Source of the DNA: Gracilimonas sp.
Lineage (GTDB): Bacteria; Bacteroidota; Rhodothermia; Balneolales; Balneolaceae
NCBI GenBank assembly: GCA_022450045.1
Contig: JAKURD010000016.1
Coordinates: 1 to 64,000, forward strand
DNA length: 64,000 nucleotides
Direction of reading: 5' to 3'
Shown: in pieces, positions 8,978 to 17,310 of the stretch
Layout of the letters: each line of letters starts with the position of its first letter
Position numbering within the stretch: the first letter of the stretch is position 1
Notes under the pieces: model-generated
What the model saw: only the letters and a program-made list of their open reading frames with translations
Database searches by the model: none
Told to the model about the DNA's origin: nothing
Translations under genes and position numbers: made by a program

Positions 8978-10284
8978 TGATCACAACCACTTTTGTAAGG
9001 ATCTGGGGAAGAACCGTTGGTGCGGTTGCATGGGATCAGGGTCGAGGTTTGGCTTCGTTTGAATACGACCAGTCGTTCAAAAATTCAGCGATAGATCTGG
9101 CACCGTTGACTATGCCCATTGATTCGGGAAGAAAAATCTTCACTTTTCCCGGACTCAGAAAAACGGAAAATTCAGATCTGGATGCCTTCAGAGGATTACC
9201 GGGCTTGCTGGCCGACTCCCTTCCCGATAATTACGGAAATCAGCTCATCAATGTGTGGCTGGCTCAGGAGGGTCGACCTCAGAACAGCATGAATCCCGTT
9301 GAGAAATTATGCTTTATCGGAAAGCGGGGAATGGGAGGGTTGGAATTTGAACCGGCTCAACTTCAGGGGAATAAGCGAACGTTCAGTATTGAAGTGGAAA
9401 GCCTTGTACATCTTGCAAGTGAAATGTTGTCAAGAAAGGGAGACTTTTCCACCAGTTTAAATAAGGGGGAAGAACAGGCAGTCAAACAAATTTTAAGGAT
9501 TGGAACCTCAGCCGGGGGGGCAAGGCCCAAGGCCGTGATCGCTTACAATGAGAAAACAGGGGAGGTGCGATCGGGTCAAACCAAAGCGCCAACAGGATTT
9601 GAACACTGGCTGATAAAACTGGATGGAGTCAGTGATGTACAATTGGGGAAAACACAGGGCTATGGCAGAGTTGAAATGGCTTATTACCTGATGGCCAAAG
9701 ACTGTGGGATCGAGATGATGCCCTCCAGGCTGCTGGAAGAAAACGGCCGGGCGCATTTTATGACCAAGCGATTTGACCGGGAAGGAGCTGAGACCAAGCA
9801 TCACATTCAAACCTTATGCGCCATTAAGCATTTCGATTTTAACGATGTACTCAGTTACAGCTACGAACAGCTGTTCCAAACCATGCGGGAACTACGGCTG
9901 ACCTATCCCGAAGCCGAGCAGATGTTCAGGCGAATGGTATTCAACATTGCCGCTCGCAACTGTGATGATCATACCAAGAACTTTTCATTCCGTTTGAAGG
10001 AAGGAGGGAAATGGGAACTTGCTCCGGCTTACGACCTGTGCCATGCTTACCGACCGGGGAGTGAGTGGGTGAGTCAGCATTCCCTGAGTATCAATGGAAA
10101 GAGAAAAGATATTACCAGAAATGATCTGCTTTCGGTAGCCAGGGCTATGAATATCAAAAAGGCATCTGCCATTATAGATCAGGTTAATGATGTGGTTATG
10201 AATTGGAATGATTATGCTGATGCGACCGGGGTTGATCCAGAACTCAGAGATGCCATTGGGGAAACATTGGTGAGGTTAGGCTGA
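8977..10284 (+). CDS. HipA-like toxin kinase
   Basis: The 435-residue protein has an N-terminal HipA_N-like barrel (about 1-105) and the HipA kinase core (about 150-400). Visible motifs are GTSAGGARPKAV (Gly-rich loop region), WLIKLDG (ATP-lysine strand), RFDREG, the catalytic NIAARNCDDHTKNFSF and the metal-binding LAPAYDLCHAY. HipA kinases phosphorylate targets such as GltX and cause growth arrest. Length matches E. coli HipA (440). It overlaps its HipB-like antitoxin by one base. All key kinase motifs look intact. Confidence 0.92.
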   Translation: MITTTFVRIWGRTVGAVAWDQGRGLASFEYDQSFKNSAIDLAPLTMPIDSGRKIFTFPGLRKTENSDLDAFRGLPGLLADSLPDNYGNQLINVWLAQEGRPQNSMNPVEKLCFIGKRGMGGLEFEPAQLQGNKRTFSIEVESLVHLASEMLSRKGDFSTSLNKGEEQAVKQILRIGTSAGGARPKAVIAYNEKTGEVRSGQTKAPTGFEHWLIKLDGVSDVQLGKTQGYGRVEMAYYLMAKDCGIEMMPSRLLEENGRAHFMTKRFDREGAETKHHIQTLCAIKHFDFNDVLSYSYEQLFQTMRELRLTYPEAEQMFRRMVFNIAARNCDDHTKNFSFRLKEGGKWELAPAYDLCHAYRPGSEWVSQHSLSINGKRKDITRNDLLSVARAMNIKKASAIIDQVNDVVMNWNDYADATGVDPELRDAIGETLVRLG

Positions 10285-10770
10285 CCATACATACTCTACC
10301 TGCCGCTCTGCTGCTGAACGAGGACAATTAGGACAAATAATTCACCAGCCAAAATGTAGAATACCTCTCTGGCCTTGCTCCACACGCTCTGCGTTGGAGC
10401 ACCCGGTAAACCATCTATGATCTGCAAAACCGGGTAACACACACTCTTACGTCTCGTGAATATTCCCAATTGAATCACAAAAAAAGTAATCATGCACACA
10501 TAATATCTTTCCGGGTAGTGAATAATTAATGTTGGCACAGAATCTATCTGATTGCGAGAGAGAGTTTTACGGTAAAATAAAATATTTACCCCTAAGTTGT
10601 AACAAATCCATTACTTATTACTCTTGTATATAAATATGCTGTGATATACAGCTTGCGTTGATGCGCAACCGGATGGGTACGACTCATCCATTGGAAGGAC
10701 AAATTTACGGTAGCATACCTGCATGTATGGCAGGGTTGCACCATAAAATTTGAACCTAAGTATTGAAGTT
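10285..10770. other. Non-coding stretch with 5' part of a duplicated segment
   Basis: No supported gene. From about 10672 onward the sequence (GGAAGGACAAATTTA..., then a GCATGTATGGCAGGGTTGCA-type segment) is duplicated at about 13835-13920, upstream of the degenerate HTH copy. A putative 80-codon minus-strand frame at 10296-10538 has no supporting RBS or family. Confidence 0.55.
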
Positions 10771-10870
10771 ATGAAAAGACCGATGGAGCAGGCGCTTAAA
10801 GTGGCGCAGGAAAATTTAAGGGAAATTCGGACGGTTACGGAATGGGCACAAGAGATGGGGTATGAAAGTC
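10672..10870 (+). repeat. Duplicated ~200-bp segment, copy 1 (left flank of cassette A)
   Basis: This stretch matches 13835-14035 almost throughout, covering about 100 bases upstream of the HTH gene and its first ~35 codons. Many of the differences in the upstream part fall at third positions of one frame (EGQIYG, PACMAGLH), and copy 1 has one A fewer in an A run near 10744-10749. A longer ancestral coding region broken by a frameshift is one explanation. Confidence 0.7.
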
Positions 10871-11091
10871 CTAAATATTTTTCCCACAGATTTAAAAAGA
10901 AGTACGGTGTATCACCTAAACCTAAACTTGTGGAATTGCGGATAGACAGATTTTATGAATTGATTAATCAAGATTCGGAGATAAGTTGCTTTGAAATCGG
11001 CCAGGAGCTTGGGATAGGAGGGGAGACGGATTTAAATAAGTACGTAAAAAATCACACAGGCAAGCCGCCAAGGGAGTGGAAAAATGGGTAG
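10771..11091 (+). CDS. AraC-type helix-turn-helix protein (short)
   Basis: From the ATG at 10771 the product is 106 residues and consists almost entirely of an AraC/XylS HTH domain: EIRTVTEWAQEMGYESPKYF for the first HTH, SHRFKKKYGVSPKPKLVELR, then ISCFEIGQELGIGGETDLNKYVKNHTGKPPREW for the second. A TTG lies 21 bases upstream. Typical AraC regulators carry a sensor domain before the HTH; here it is absent, so this may be a truncated remnant or a stand-alone DNA-binding protein. It precedes the MauE/peptide/propeller genes on the same strand and could regulate them. A degraded second copy lies at 13934. Confidence 0.65.
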   Translation: MKRPMEQALKVAQENLREIRTVTEWAQEMGYESPKYFSHRFKKKYGVSPKPKLVELRIDRFYELINQDSEISCFEIGQELGIGGETDLNKYVKNHTGKPPREWKNG

Positions 11092-11171
11092 TAAAAATAG
11101 GGAGTGAAAAGATTTGTCTTGAAAGTACATATCAGTTAATCTAAAGAGAGATTTAAATAAGCAAGTGAAAA

Positions 11172-11609
11172 ATGGTAAAAGTTTCCGTTATAAAATATTT
11201 CAGATGGGTATTAGGTGGAGTCCTTTTTATAGCGGGAATACTAAAATTAATACTGCCTGATAATCTTGTTGAAGTTCTACTATTCTTCGATTTATTCAGT
11301 AAAAATAATGCTTATATATTCGTTTATATGGCTTCAACAATCGAAATTGTCCTTGCAATTGATCTTTTTTTTCAATTCATGCCTCGGTTAACGGCCATAT
11401 CGGTAAGTTTTCTCTGTACTATATTTTTATTGATAAGTATTGTGGGATACATGAACAATTGGGAGATCGCATGTGGTTGTTTAGGAGAGTTTACTTACGG
11501 AAATTTTGATGAGCTTATGTTAATAAGAAATTCGGTTCTTTTCGGGATGGCAACTTTTATTTGTGGTTCAATTTTTAAAACTAAAAAAACTCCAATAGGG
11601 GTAAACTAA
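11172..11609 (+). CDS. MauE/DoxX-like redox-associated membrane protein
   Basis: The 145-residue protein has four predicted membrane spans (about 10-27, 47-66, 75-93, 118-136). A conserved-looking ACGCLGEF motif (Cys101-Gly-Cys103) sits between spans 3 and 4, as in MauE/DoxX-type proteins. MauE is required for maturation of disulfide-rich methylamine dehydrogenase, so this family is associated with periplasmic thiol redox chemistry. The next gene, 22 bases on, encodes a four-cysteine secreted peptide, which makes disulfide handling of that peptide plausible (inference). Base composition is clearly AT-rich compared with purB or the RND genes. Confidence 0.75.
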   Translation: MVKVSVIKYFRWVLGGVLFIAGILKLILPDNLVEVLLFFDLFSKNNAYIFVYMASTIEIVLAIDLFFQFMPRLTAISVSFLCTIFLLISIVGYMNNWEIACGCLGEFTYGNFDELMLIRNSVLFGMATFICGSIFKTKKTPIGVN

Positions 11610-11631
11610 ACAGAAACAAAATGGAGATAAC

Positions 11632-11895
11632 ATGAAGCTTAAAACATATGTAAATAATATCGTAGCAATAATTGCAATTGTAACTCTTGTGGGAGGTTTT
11701 CAGGTGTCCAGGGGAGAATCTGCAAAAGAATTGGTTTCAATTGAGTCAAAGTTAGGGCTTAATGAAGCTTATGCTGGACCCTGTGCAAGAAGGGGATGTG
11801 ATGGAATGCCTTCATATTGTACATCTTACTATGTCATCGAAATTGGTAATGGAGGTTGGCTGAGGCATTGCAATGGTACAGCATTGGCATTGTGA
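11632..11895 (+). CDS. Small secreted four-cysteine peptide (NVEALA-like)
   Basis: The 87-residue product starts MKLKTYVNN and has a hydrophobic segment (about 8-23). An NEAYA motif at 44-48 precedes a Cys-rich mature part (Cys51, Cys56, Cys63, Cys80). The N-x-E-A-x-A pattern before the cysteines resembles the NVEALA-type small proteins of Bacteroidota; I infer the resemblance by eye and cannot confirm it by profile search. A purine-rich RBS (GGAGATA) precedes the ATG. Neighbours are the MauE-like protein, a beta-propeller and a signal peptidase. Function is unknown; a signalling or effector peptide is a guess. Confidence 0.7.
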   Translation: MKLKTYVNNIVAIIAIVTLVGGFQVSRGESAKELVSIESKLGLNEAYAGPCARRGCDGMPSYCTSYYVIEIGNGGWLRHCNGTALAL

Positions 11896-11938
11896 TGGTA
11901 CAGCAAAGAATTAGATTTTCATTTAAAAGATATTGAAA

Positions 11939-12955
11939 ATGCTAAAATTAAATTTTGTAATAATATTTTTCTTAATATACTTTAACCTGATTTCATCGGA
12001 TGTATTTTCGCAGGATAATCGAATAATAGAAAATTATAAGTTAGAAATAATTCAAGATGTTTTACTTTCTGATCATGAAATTTTTAAACCGTATTTACTT
12101 GACATCTCAGAAAACAGATGGATAGTCTTTTTTGATTTTGCGAGATATGAATTAGTTGTTTATAACTTGGCCGATAACGTCTTTCAATTTTATGGTAATA
12201 GAGGAAAGGGCCCTAAAGAATTCGGACAAATTTTTGACTTAAAGGCTGGTGGGAATGATGAGATATTTTTAATAGATACTGGCAATAATAAAATGATTAG
12301 ATGGAATGTGGAAGGAAGATTTTTGGGAGAATTTGCTACCGGATCAAGTTCGATCAGACCCGCCAGATTTACGGTATGTAAAGATTCCAAATTAATTTAT
12401 ATACTATCATCACAATATAGCAGTAATGGCATTATACATCAATTTGAGAAAAACGGGAATTTAAGACAATCTTTCTATGAACCTGAAGTCAAGGATATAA
12501 GATTGGTATACTATACTGATGGAAGTTTAGAGTGTGATCAAGAAGGGAACCTCTATTATTCAACACTTTATGTTAATAAAATCAGAAAATACAGTAATAA
12601 TGGGAAGCTTGTTTATGACATGCCTGTTTATGATTCATCTCCAAATGAAGAAATCGTTAAGGTAGATGGGAGATTAGCTAATTTAAATCCAAGTGCAACA
12701 AGATATAGTGGAGATATATATTACATGAATGGAAAACTTTATGTTGGTTATTCAGGCAGGGCAAGAAACCATTTTAGACTTATTGATGTGTATTTGGATA
12801 GCAAGCAAGAATATCTACACTCTATTCAACTTCCATTTGAATTTCAAGAATTTGTAATAGATGAAGAAAGAATCATAATTTTCAGGGAAGATGAAAATGG
12901 AGAAATGTATCTAACGATATTTGAATACGAATATGAAAGGGAGAAAACAGATTAG
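11939..12955 (+). CDS. Six-bladed beta-propeller exported protein
   Basis: From the ATG at 11939 the protein is 338 residues with an N-terminal signal (MLKLNFVIIFFLIYF...FSQ). NHL/six-bladed propeller-like repeats follow, including the family hallmark GNRGKGPKEFGQI (about 85-97) and blade motifs such as DEIFLIDTGNNKMIRWN and GNLYYSTLYVNKIRKYSNNGK. A TTG 6 bases upstream is a less likely start. Such propellers commonly sit beside NVEALA-type peptides in Bacteroidota, but their role is not established; they may be binding scaffolds. The gene overlaps the following signal peptidase gene by 23 bases. Composition is AT-rich. Confidence 0.8.
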   Translation: MLKLNFVIIFFLIYFNLISSDVFSQDNRIIENYKLEIIQDVLLSDHEIFKPYLLDISENRWIVFFDFARYELVVYNLADNVFQFYGNRGKGPKEFGQIFDLKAGGNDEIFLIDTGNNKMIRWNVEGRFLGEFATGSSSIRPARFTVCKDSKLIYILSSQYSSNGIIHQFEKNGNLRQSFYEPEVKDIRLVYYTDGSLECDQEGNLYYSTLYVNKIRKYSNNGKLVYDMPVYDSSPNEEIVKVDGRLANLNPSATRYSGDIYYMNGKLYVGYSGRARNHFRLIDVYLDSKQEYLHSIQLPFEFQEFVIDEERIIIFREDENGEMYLTIFEYEYEREKTD

Positions 12956-13538
12956 GCTTGATGTAGAAAAAACTGGGAGCCTACTATTTTCAATAGGGTC
13001 TATTTTACTAATGCTATTTGTCATATTCGTCTTTTGCAGATTTAGTATTTACAGGATAAAAGGTAACTCGATGTTGAATACTATTAAACCAGGAAATACT
13101 GTTTTGATTTGGAAAGAATTTAAGCATAGAAATGCATTCAAAAAGAATGAGATTGTATTGTTTTATACAGAGATAAATGATGAGATTATTCCTTATGTAA
13201 AGAGAATAACTGCAGGACCCATGGATAGCATAAAGGCTAATTCTGATGAGTTAATTATCAACGGTAAGGGCTATCCGCATGATGAGATATATTATCTAAT
13301 GTCAGACAATGCAAAAACTGAAGGGAGGAAATACCTTACATATTTGGTGGATCAATCTTTTGAATGCAGAGAAGGGTATAATTTTAAAACAGAAACTATC
13401 TCAAGTAGCACGATTTTAAGCATTCCAAACGGATGTTATTTTTTGATAGGTGATAATCCTTATGAAAGTATGGATAGTCGTTTTTTTGGGCTTATTCATG
13501 AGGACCATATTTTCGGGAAAGTAATAGTTATTTTTTAA
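12933..13538 (+). CDS. Signal peptidase I (S26), cassette-associated
   Basis: From the ATG at 12933 the protein is 201 residues with one membrane span (about 16-36) and an outward catalytic domain. The nucleophile motif KGNSM (Ser46), the general-base segment YVKRITAGPMD (Lys90) and the C-terminal GDNPYESMDSRFFG box are all present, so the enzyme looks complete. It is short and divergent compared with housekeeping LepB. It overlaps the propeller gene and ends cassette A, which suggests dedicated cleavage of the neighbouring peptide or propeller (inference). A TTG 12 bases upstream is an alternative start. Confidence 0.85.
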   Translation: MKGRKQIRLDVEKTGSLLFSIGSILLMLFVIFVFCRFSIYRIKGNSMLNTIKPGNTVLIWKEFKHRNAFKKNEIVLFYTEINDEIIPYVKRITAGPMDSIKANSDELIINGKGYPHDEIYYLMSDNAKTEGRKYLTYLVDQSFECREGYNFKTETISSSTILSIPNGCYFLIGDNPYESMDSRFFGLIHEDHIFGKVIVIF

Positions 13539-13933
13539 ATATCACACTTATTATAGTTTTGAGCTTAAAACGAATAAATTAGTTAGAATGAGGAAGAGCC
13601 TCAATAGGGCATTCTTGTTAGCTTTACTTAAAACAGAATCAATAATAAATCTGTGATTATTCACCTATTCGGTGTCATCTGCGTTCTATTACTTTTCAAT
13701 TTAGTTACATAGCGGAGCAACATTTAAGAGTACTATCTTCAATTTTTTGAACTTTAAACGGTAACATTTTCTCTGCTTAACACTCTTATGTTTATAGATA
13801 CAGAAAAAATCTTTGACGGTGAAACGCTTCAGATGGGGGGAACTCATCCCAAATGGAAGGACAAATTTATGGCGGCATGCCTGCTTGTATGGCAGGATTG
13901 CATCTTAAAAATTTGAACCGAACTATACCTATT
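13539..13933. other. Non-coding stretch at right edge of cassette A
   Basis: No gene is supported. Bases 13585-13615 carry a motif ending CTCAATAGGGCATTC that also ends the left direct repeat of cassette B near 21983 and, altered, the right one near 24540. From about 13835 the second copy of the duplicated HTH-upstream segment begins. Confidence 0.5.
13585..13615 (+). repeat. CTCAATAGGGCATTC motif, copy at cassette A
   Basis: AGAATGAGGAAGAGCCTCAA followed by TAGGGCATTC matches the end of the repeat at 21952-21983 with few differences. Confidence 0.5.
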
Positions 13934-14035
13934 ATGAAACAACCAATGGAAAAGGCACTGCAAGTTGCCCAGAAAAATCTAAAGGAAATACGCACGGTTA
14001 CGGAATGGGCGGAAAGAATGGGGTATGATTGTTCC
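13835..14035 (+). repeat. Duplicated ~200-bp segment, copy 2 (right flank of cassette A)
   Basis: Partner of 10672-10870. Homology fades near 14050, where the HTH reading continues into unrelated residues. Cassette A genes lie between the two copies, so recombination between them could excise or have created the cassette. Confidence 0.7.
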
Positions 14036-14116
14036 AAACACTTTCTAAGAAAACCACTCACTACTAAAACCTTAGTTTCCATATCCCAAATTATTTTACT
14101 ATCCTTTGCTAAGTAA
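13934..14116 (+). pseudogene. Truncated AraC-type HTH remnant
   Basis: The frame starting MKQPMEKALQVAQKNLKEIR is a clear paralogue of the HTH protein at 10771 (shared EIRTVTEWA, MGY). It loses similarity after SKHF and ends 20 codons later without the second HTH. The frame is open upstream to about 13823, through a segment also duplicated at 10690. The stop lies 15 bases before the start of the RND permease gene. I read it as the leftover of a duplication. Confidence 0.7.
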
Positions 14117-14131
14117 TCTAAAATTCTTCAT

Positions 14132-17100
14132 TTGCTGCTTAAAAAACCTATAGCGTCTGTAATTTTGGTTCTGGCGGTACTCATTTTCGGAGGTATTGCT
14201 TTGGAACGGCTTTCCATTGAGCTGATGCCGGATATTGACCGGCCCACGCTGTTGGTTCGTACCGACTATTCAGGGGCTCCGGCTTCGGAAGTGGAGTTCC
14301 GCATTACCGAGCAGCTGGAAGGAATGCTGTCGGGGGTTCGCGGCGTGCAGCAAATAGAGTCCTTGTCGCGGCAGGGACAAAGCCTTATCTTCCTCACCTT
14401 CGAGTGGGGCTTTGATATGGACATCGCCTTTCTGAACGTGCGGGAGAAGCTGGATCAGGCGAGGTACTTGTTGCCCAATCAGGCCGACCGGCCCCAACTG
14501 GTGTATTCTTCGGCTTCGGATGAGCCGATCGCCACTATTGCCCTGCAGCTTGCCAATGTATCAAATCAGGAATTTTCAAACCGGCTTTCCCTCAAGCGCT
14601 GGGCCGATCAGGTGTTTACCCGCCGACTGGAACAGCAGGAGGGAATCGCCCAGGCGTTATTAGTTGGGGAAGTGCAGCCTGAAGTACAGATCCGGTTCAG
14701 CCCAAGATTTATAGACCGCTATGGATTGTCACTTTCCCAAATTCAGCAAGCGGTTAGTGATGCCAACATTTTTTCCTCCACGGGAGAACTGCGCGACGGC
14801 TGGTACCGCTATGCCCTGAAGATCGAAAGCAGGATCGAGTCGCTGGATGATCTCCGCAAAACCCCCGTTATTTCCCTGGCAAGCGGACGGGTGCTGCTGC
14901 TGGAAGAACTGGCGGAGGTCCAAATGGCCGAAGCCGATCCCACTTCCTTTGCGCTTTTGGATGGGGAGGAGGTGCTGAATGTGCTTGTCAAAAAGGAATA
15001 CGGTTCAAATACGGTGGAGGTCTTTGAAACCCTGGAAAATGTACTAACCGAAATTCGCGATCAAAACCCGGATATCCTCATTGAGGTGATACAGGAAGAT
15101 GCAAGTTATATCGAGAATTCCATTTCCAATCTGCTGCAAACCCTGCTGATAGGTGGCGTTCTGGCGTTCCTCGTGCTGTTCCTGTTTCTGGATGATGCCC
15201 GGAGTCCGTTCACCATCGGGATCTCCATTCCCGTCAGTATTTTTCTCACCTTCGTGGTGATGTTCCTGTTCAACATTCAGCTGAACATCATTTCCCTGAG
15301 CGGACTCACCCTCGGTATCGGACTGCTGCTGGATAATGCCATTGTGGTGCTTGAGAATATCAATCGTTACCGGCAAAAAGGCCTCGGTCGGTTTGAGGCA
15401 GCAAGGGAAGGAACCAGGGAGATCAGCCTGGCCGTAACGGCATCTACTTTTACTACTATTTCGGTATTCCTGCCGCTTATTTTTCTGGGTGGATTTGAAG
15501 GAGCCTTTTTCAGGGACCTGGCCGCTACGCTTTCCTTTAGTTTGATCGCCTCACTGATGGTAGCCCTGTTCATACTTCCGGTCTTTGTGGCACAGCTAAG
15601 CAAGAATTCAAAGTCTAAAGGAGTGCTAAGCACAGTCTCAGAGGGTTTGGATAAGGTAGTGATGGCCTACGAGCGAAATCTTGGGCGTGTCATCCAAAAT
15701 CCGCTCCCCATTATTGTATTTGCGCTGATCTTATTATTCGGAGCTGTTTTTGCTTTCATGACTACCGAAAAAACCGTACTCCCTCCTGATGAACCGGCTA
15801 ACGTGGATTACCTGGTGTCCATGCCCGGAAATACCGCCCTTCGTTCTGCGAAGCAGGCTGCGGCTGATATCACCGAAATATTAATGAAGCGAACCGGTCA
15901 GTCCAACATTTTGTCGCTTGGGGGATATACGGATAACACGAATTTGAAGTCGATCACCAACGAGGGGCTCAACCGATTTACCATTTCCGTTCCCGTATCG
16001 GGATTTGAGGAAGCCGAAGAAATGGATCGCATTATGAACGGGATCGCCCAGACCTATTCCGGTTGGTCTTTTCAGAAAATGGAAGATGATGCAGTTGGAG
16101 CTGTGGGTATTGGCCGTGATGCTCCGGTACAGTTTAGCGTGGTGGGAACCGACCGCGAATTCAGCGTGAGGGTGGCAGATGCATTCAACGAATTTTTGAG
16201 CCGGAATTATAAGAAGATACAGCTTGATCTAAAATATCCGCAACGCATTCAGGCTTATCAATTGCAATTCAAAACACAGGAACTGCTTTCCTATGAACTG
16301 ACCGAAGCTGAAGTGATACGCTATCTGGAATCGCTGACCCGAGGTTCATTCATCACCGACTGGAACCGGCAGGACGAACAGATCTCTATTCGGCTGATCG
16401 GGGAGCGTGAAACGAATTTAGATCTATGGGAAATAACTCTGGATGTACGTGATAAGATCATTCCGCTGACCGCTGTGGCAGAGATCGCCCGCATCGATGA
16501 AGCCGAGCAGATCGAACGCATCCGGCAGTCCCCGATCCTCACCTATAACTCCGATCTAACCTTCATGGACTGGTGGTGGGATGGAGGCGAGCTTCAGCAG
16601 TTGGTCAACCGGTTCATGCAGCAAAGCGGGCATGAGATCCAAATAAGAGGTTCGGCTTTGCAAGTCATCAGCTTATTGAAAGAACTCGGATGGCTGCTGA
16701 TGATCAGTGTATTGCTGATTTACCTGATCCTCGCCATTCAATATGAGAATTTAAAATACCCTTTTATCATCATTTTGGCGATACCGTTTGCGTGGATCGG
16801 TTCGGTGTTTGCGCTGTACATCGGGGGCATCAGTTTAAATGCACTTTCGTTTATGGGGATATTGATCCTCACGGGAATAGCCGTGAATGACTCTATCCTG
16901 AAGGTAGATTTCATGCGCAGGTATTTTGATGAGACGGGAGATCTTGATGAAGCCATAAAGCAGGCGGGAATCAACCGATTCCGCCCCGTAGTGATGACGA
17001 GTATGACGACCATTTTGGCACTAATCCCTATGCTGGTTCCGTTTGGAGATGGATACGTACTGCGGCAATCACTGGCCGTTGCACTGATGGGCGGGATGAT

Positions 17101-17173
17101 CACCAGTACCTTTTTGACCTTGTATTTAATACCCCTTGTTTTTAAATGGACAAATAAGAGTAATTCAAAATGA
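14132..17173 (+). CDS. RND-family efflux permease 1
   Basis: The 1,013-residue protein is an AcrB-type RND transporter: 12 spans with two large periplasmic loops. It exports substrates from the inner membrane or periplasm using the proton gradient. Visible pieces are LSIELMPDIDRP after the first span, the TM4 relay region GIGLLLDNAIVVLEN (about 395-409, Asp-Asn rather than AcrB's Asp-Asp) and the TM10 segment GIAVNDSILKVDFMRR. No ATG precedes the first span: the frame opens at 14117 and the best start is a TTG at 14132. The normal N-terminal ~10 residues seem lost next to the duplicated HTH remnant. It heads an operon with a fusion protein and a second permease. Confidence 0.93.
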   Translation: MLLKKPIASVILVLAVLIFGGIALERLSIELMPDIDRPTLLVRTDYSGAPASEVEFRITEQLEGMLSGVRGVQQIESLSRQGQSLIFLTFEWGFDMDIAFLNVREKLDQARYLLPNQADRPQLVYSSASDEPIATIALQLANVSNQEFSNRLSLKRWADQVFTRRLEQQEGIAQALLVGEVQPEVQIRFSPRFIDRYGLSLSQIQQAVSDANIFSSTGELRDGWYRYALKIESRIESLDDLRKTPVISLASGRVLLLEELAEVQMAEADPTSFALLDGEEVLNVLVKKEYGSNTVEVFETLENVLTEIRDQNPDILIEVIQEDASYIENSISNLLQTLLIGGVLAFLVLFLFLDDARSPFTIGISIPVSIFLTFVVMFLFNIQLNIISLSGLTLGIGLLLDNAIVVLENINRYRQKGLGRFEAAREGTREISLAVTASTFTTISVFLPLIFLGGFEGAFFRDLAATLSFSLIASLMVALFILPVFVAQLSKNSKSKGVLSTVSEGLDKVVMAYERNLGRVIQNPLPIIVFALILLFGAVFAFMTTEKTVLPPDEPANVDYLVSMPGNTALRSAKQAAADITEILMKRTGQSNILSLGGYTDNTNLKSITNEGLNRFTISVPVSGFEEAEEMDRIMNGIAQTYSGWSFQKMEDDAVGAVGIGRDAPVQFSVVGTDREFSVRVADAFNEFLSRNYKKIQLDLKYPQRIQAYQLQFKTQELLSYELTEAEVIRYLESLTRGSFITDWNRQDEQISIRLIGERETNLDLWEITLDVRDKIIPLTAVAEIARIDEAEQIERIRQSPILTYNSDLTFMDWWWDGGELQQLVNRFMQQSGHEIQIRGSALQVISLLKELGWLLMISVLLIYLILAIQYENLKYPFIIILAIPFAWIGSVFALYIGGISLNALSFMGILILTGIAVNDSILKVDFMRRYFDETGDLDEAIKQAGINRFRPVVMTSMTTILALIPMLVPFGDGYVLRQSLAVALMGGMITSTFLTLYLIPLVFKWTNKSNSK

Positions 17174-17267
17174 AAAATTTAAAATTTAAAATGGGTGATT
17201 ACTTCCATCTGACGGGCTTTGAGCCTTCAGACCAAGCAATATTTTAAATTTTTCATTTTGAATTTTT
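17162..17267. repeat. AT-rich inverted repeat between RND genes
   Basis: ATTCAAAATGAAAAATTTAAAAT at the 3' end of permease 1 is matched by its near reverse complement at 17241-17267. The same word recurs in the next spacer at 18388-18440. It may act as a transcript-stabilising or attenuating stem, or be an inserted repeat. Confidence 0.45.
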
Positions 17268-17310
17268 AATTACCAAACCATGGGTTCAGAGTTTAAATAG
17301 ACCAAGTATT

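Noticed and set aside
10296..10538. 80-codon minus-strand frame after hipA
   Set aside because: No RBS, no recognisable family, and composition of the product looks random.
13790..13918. 42-codon frame starting MFIDTEKIFDGE upstream of the decayed HTH copy
   Set aside because: The duplicated partner at 10650 does not keep this frame, and the changes between copies fit a different phase better.
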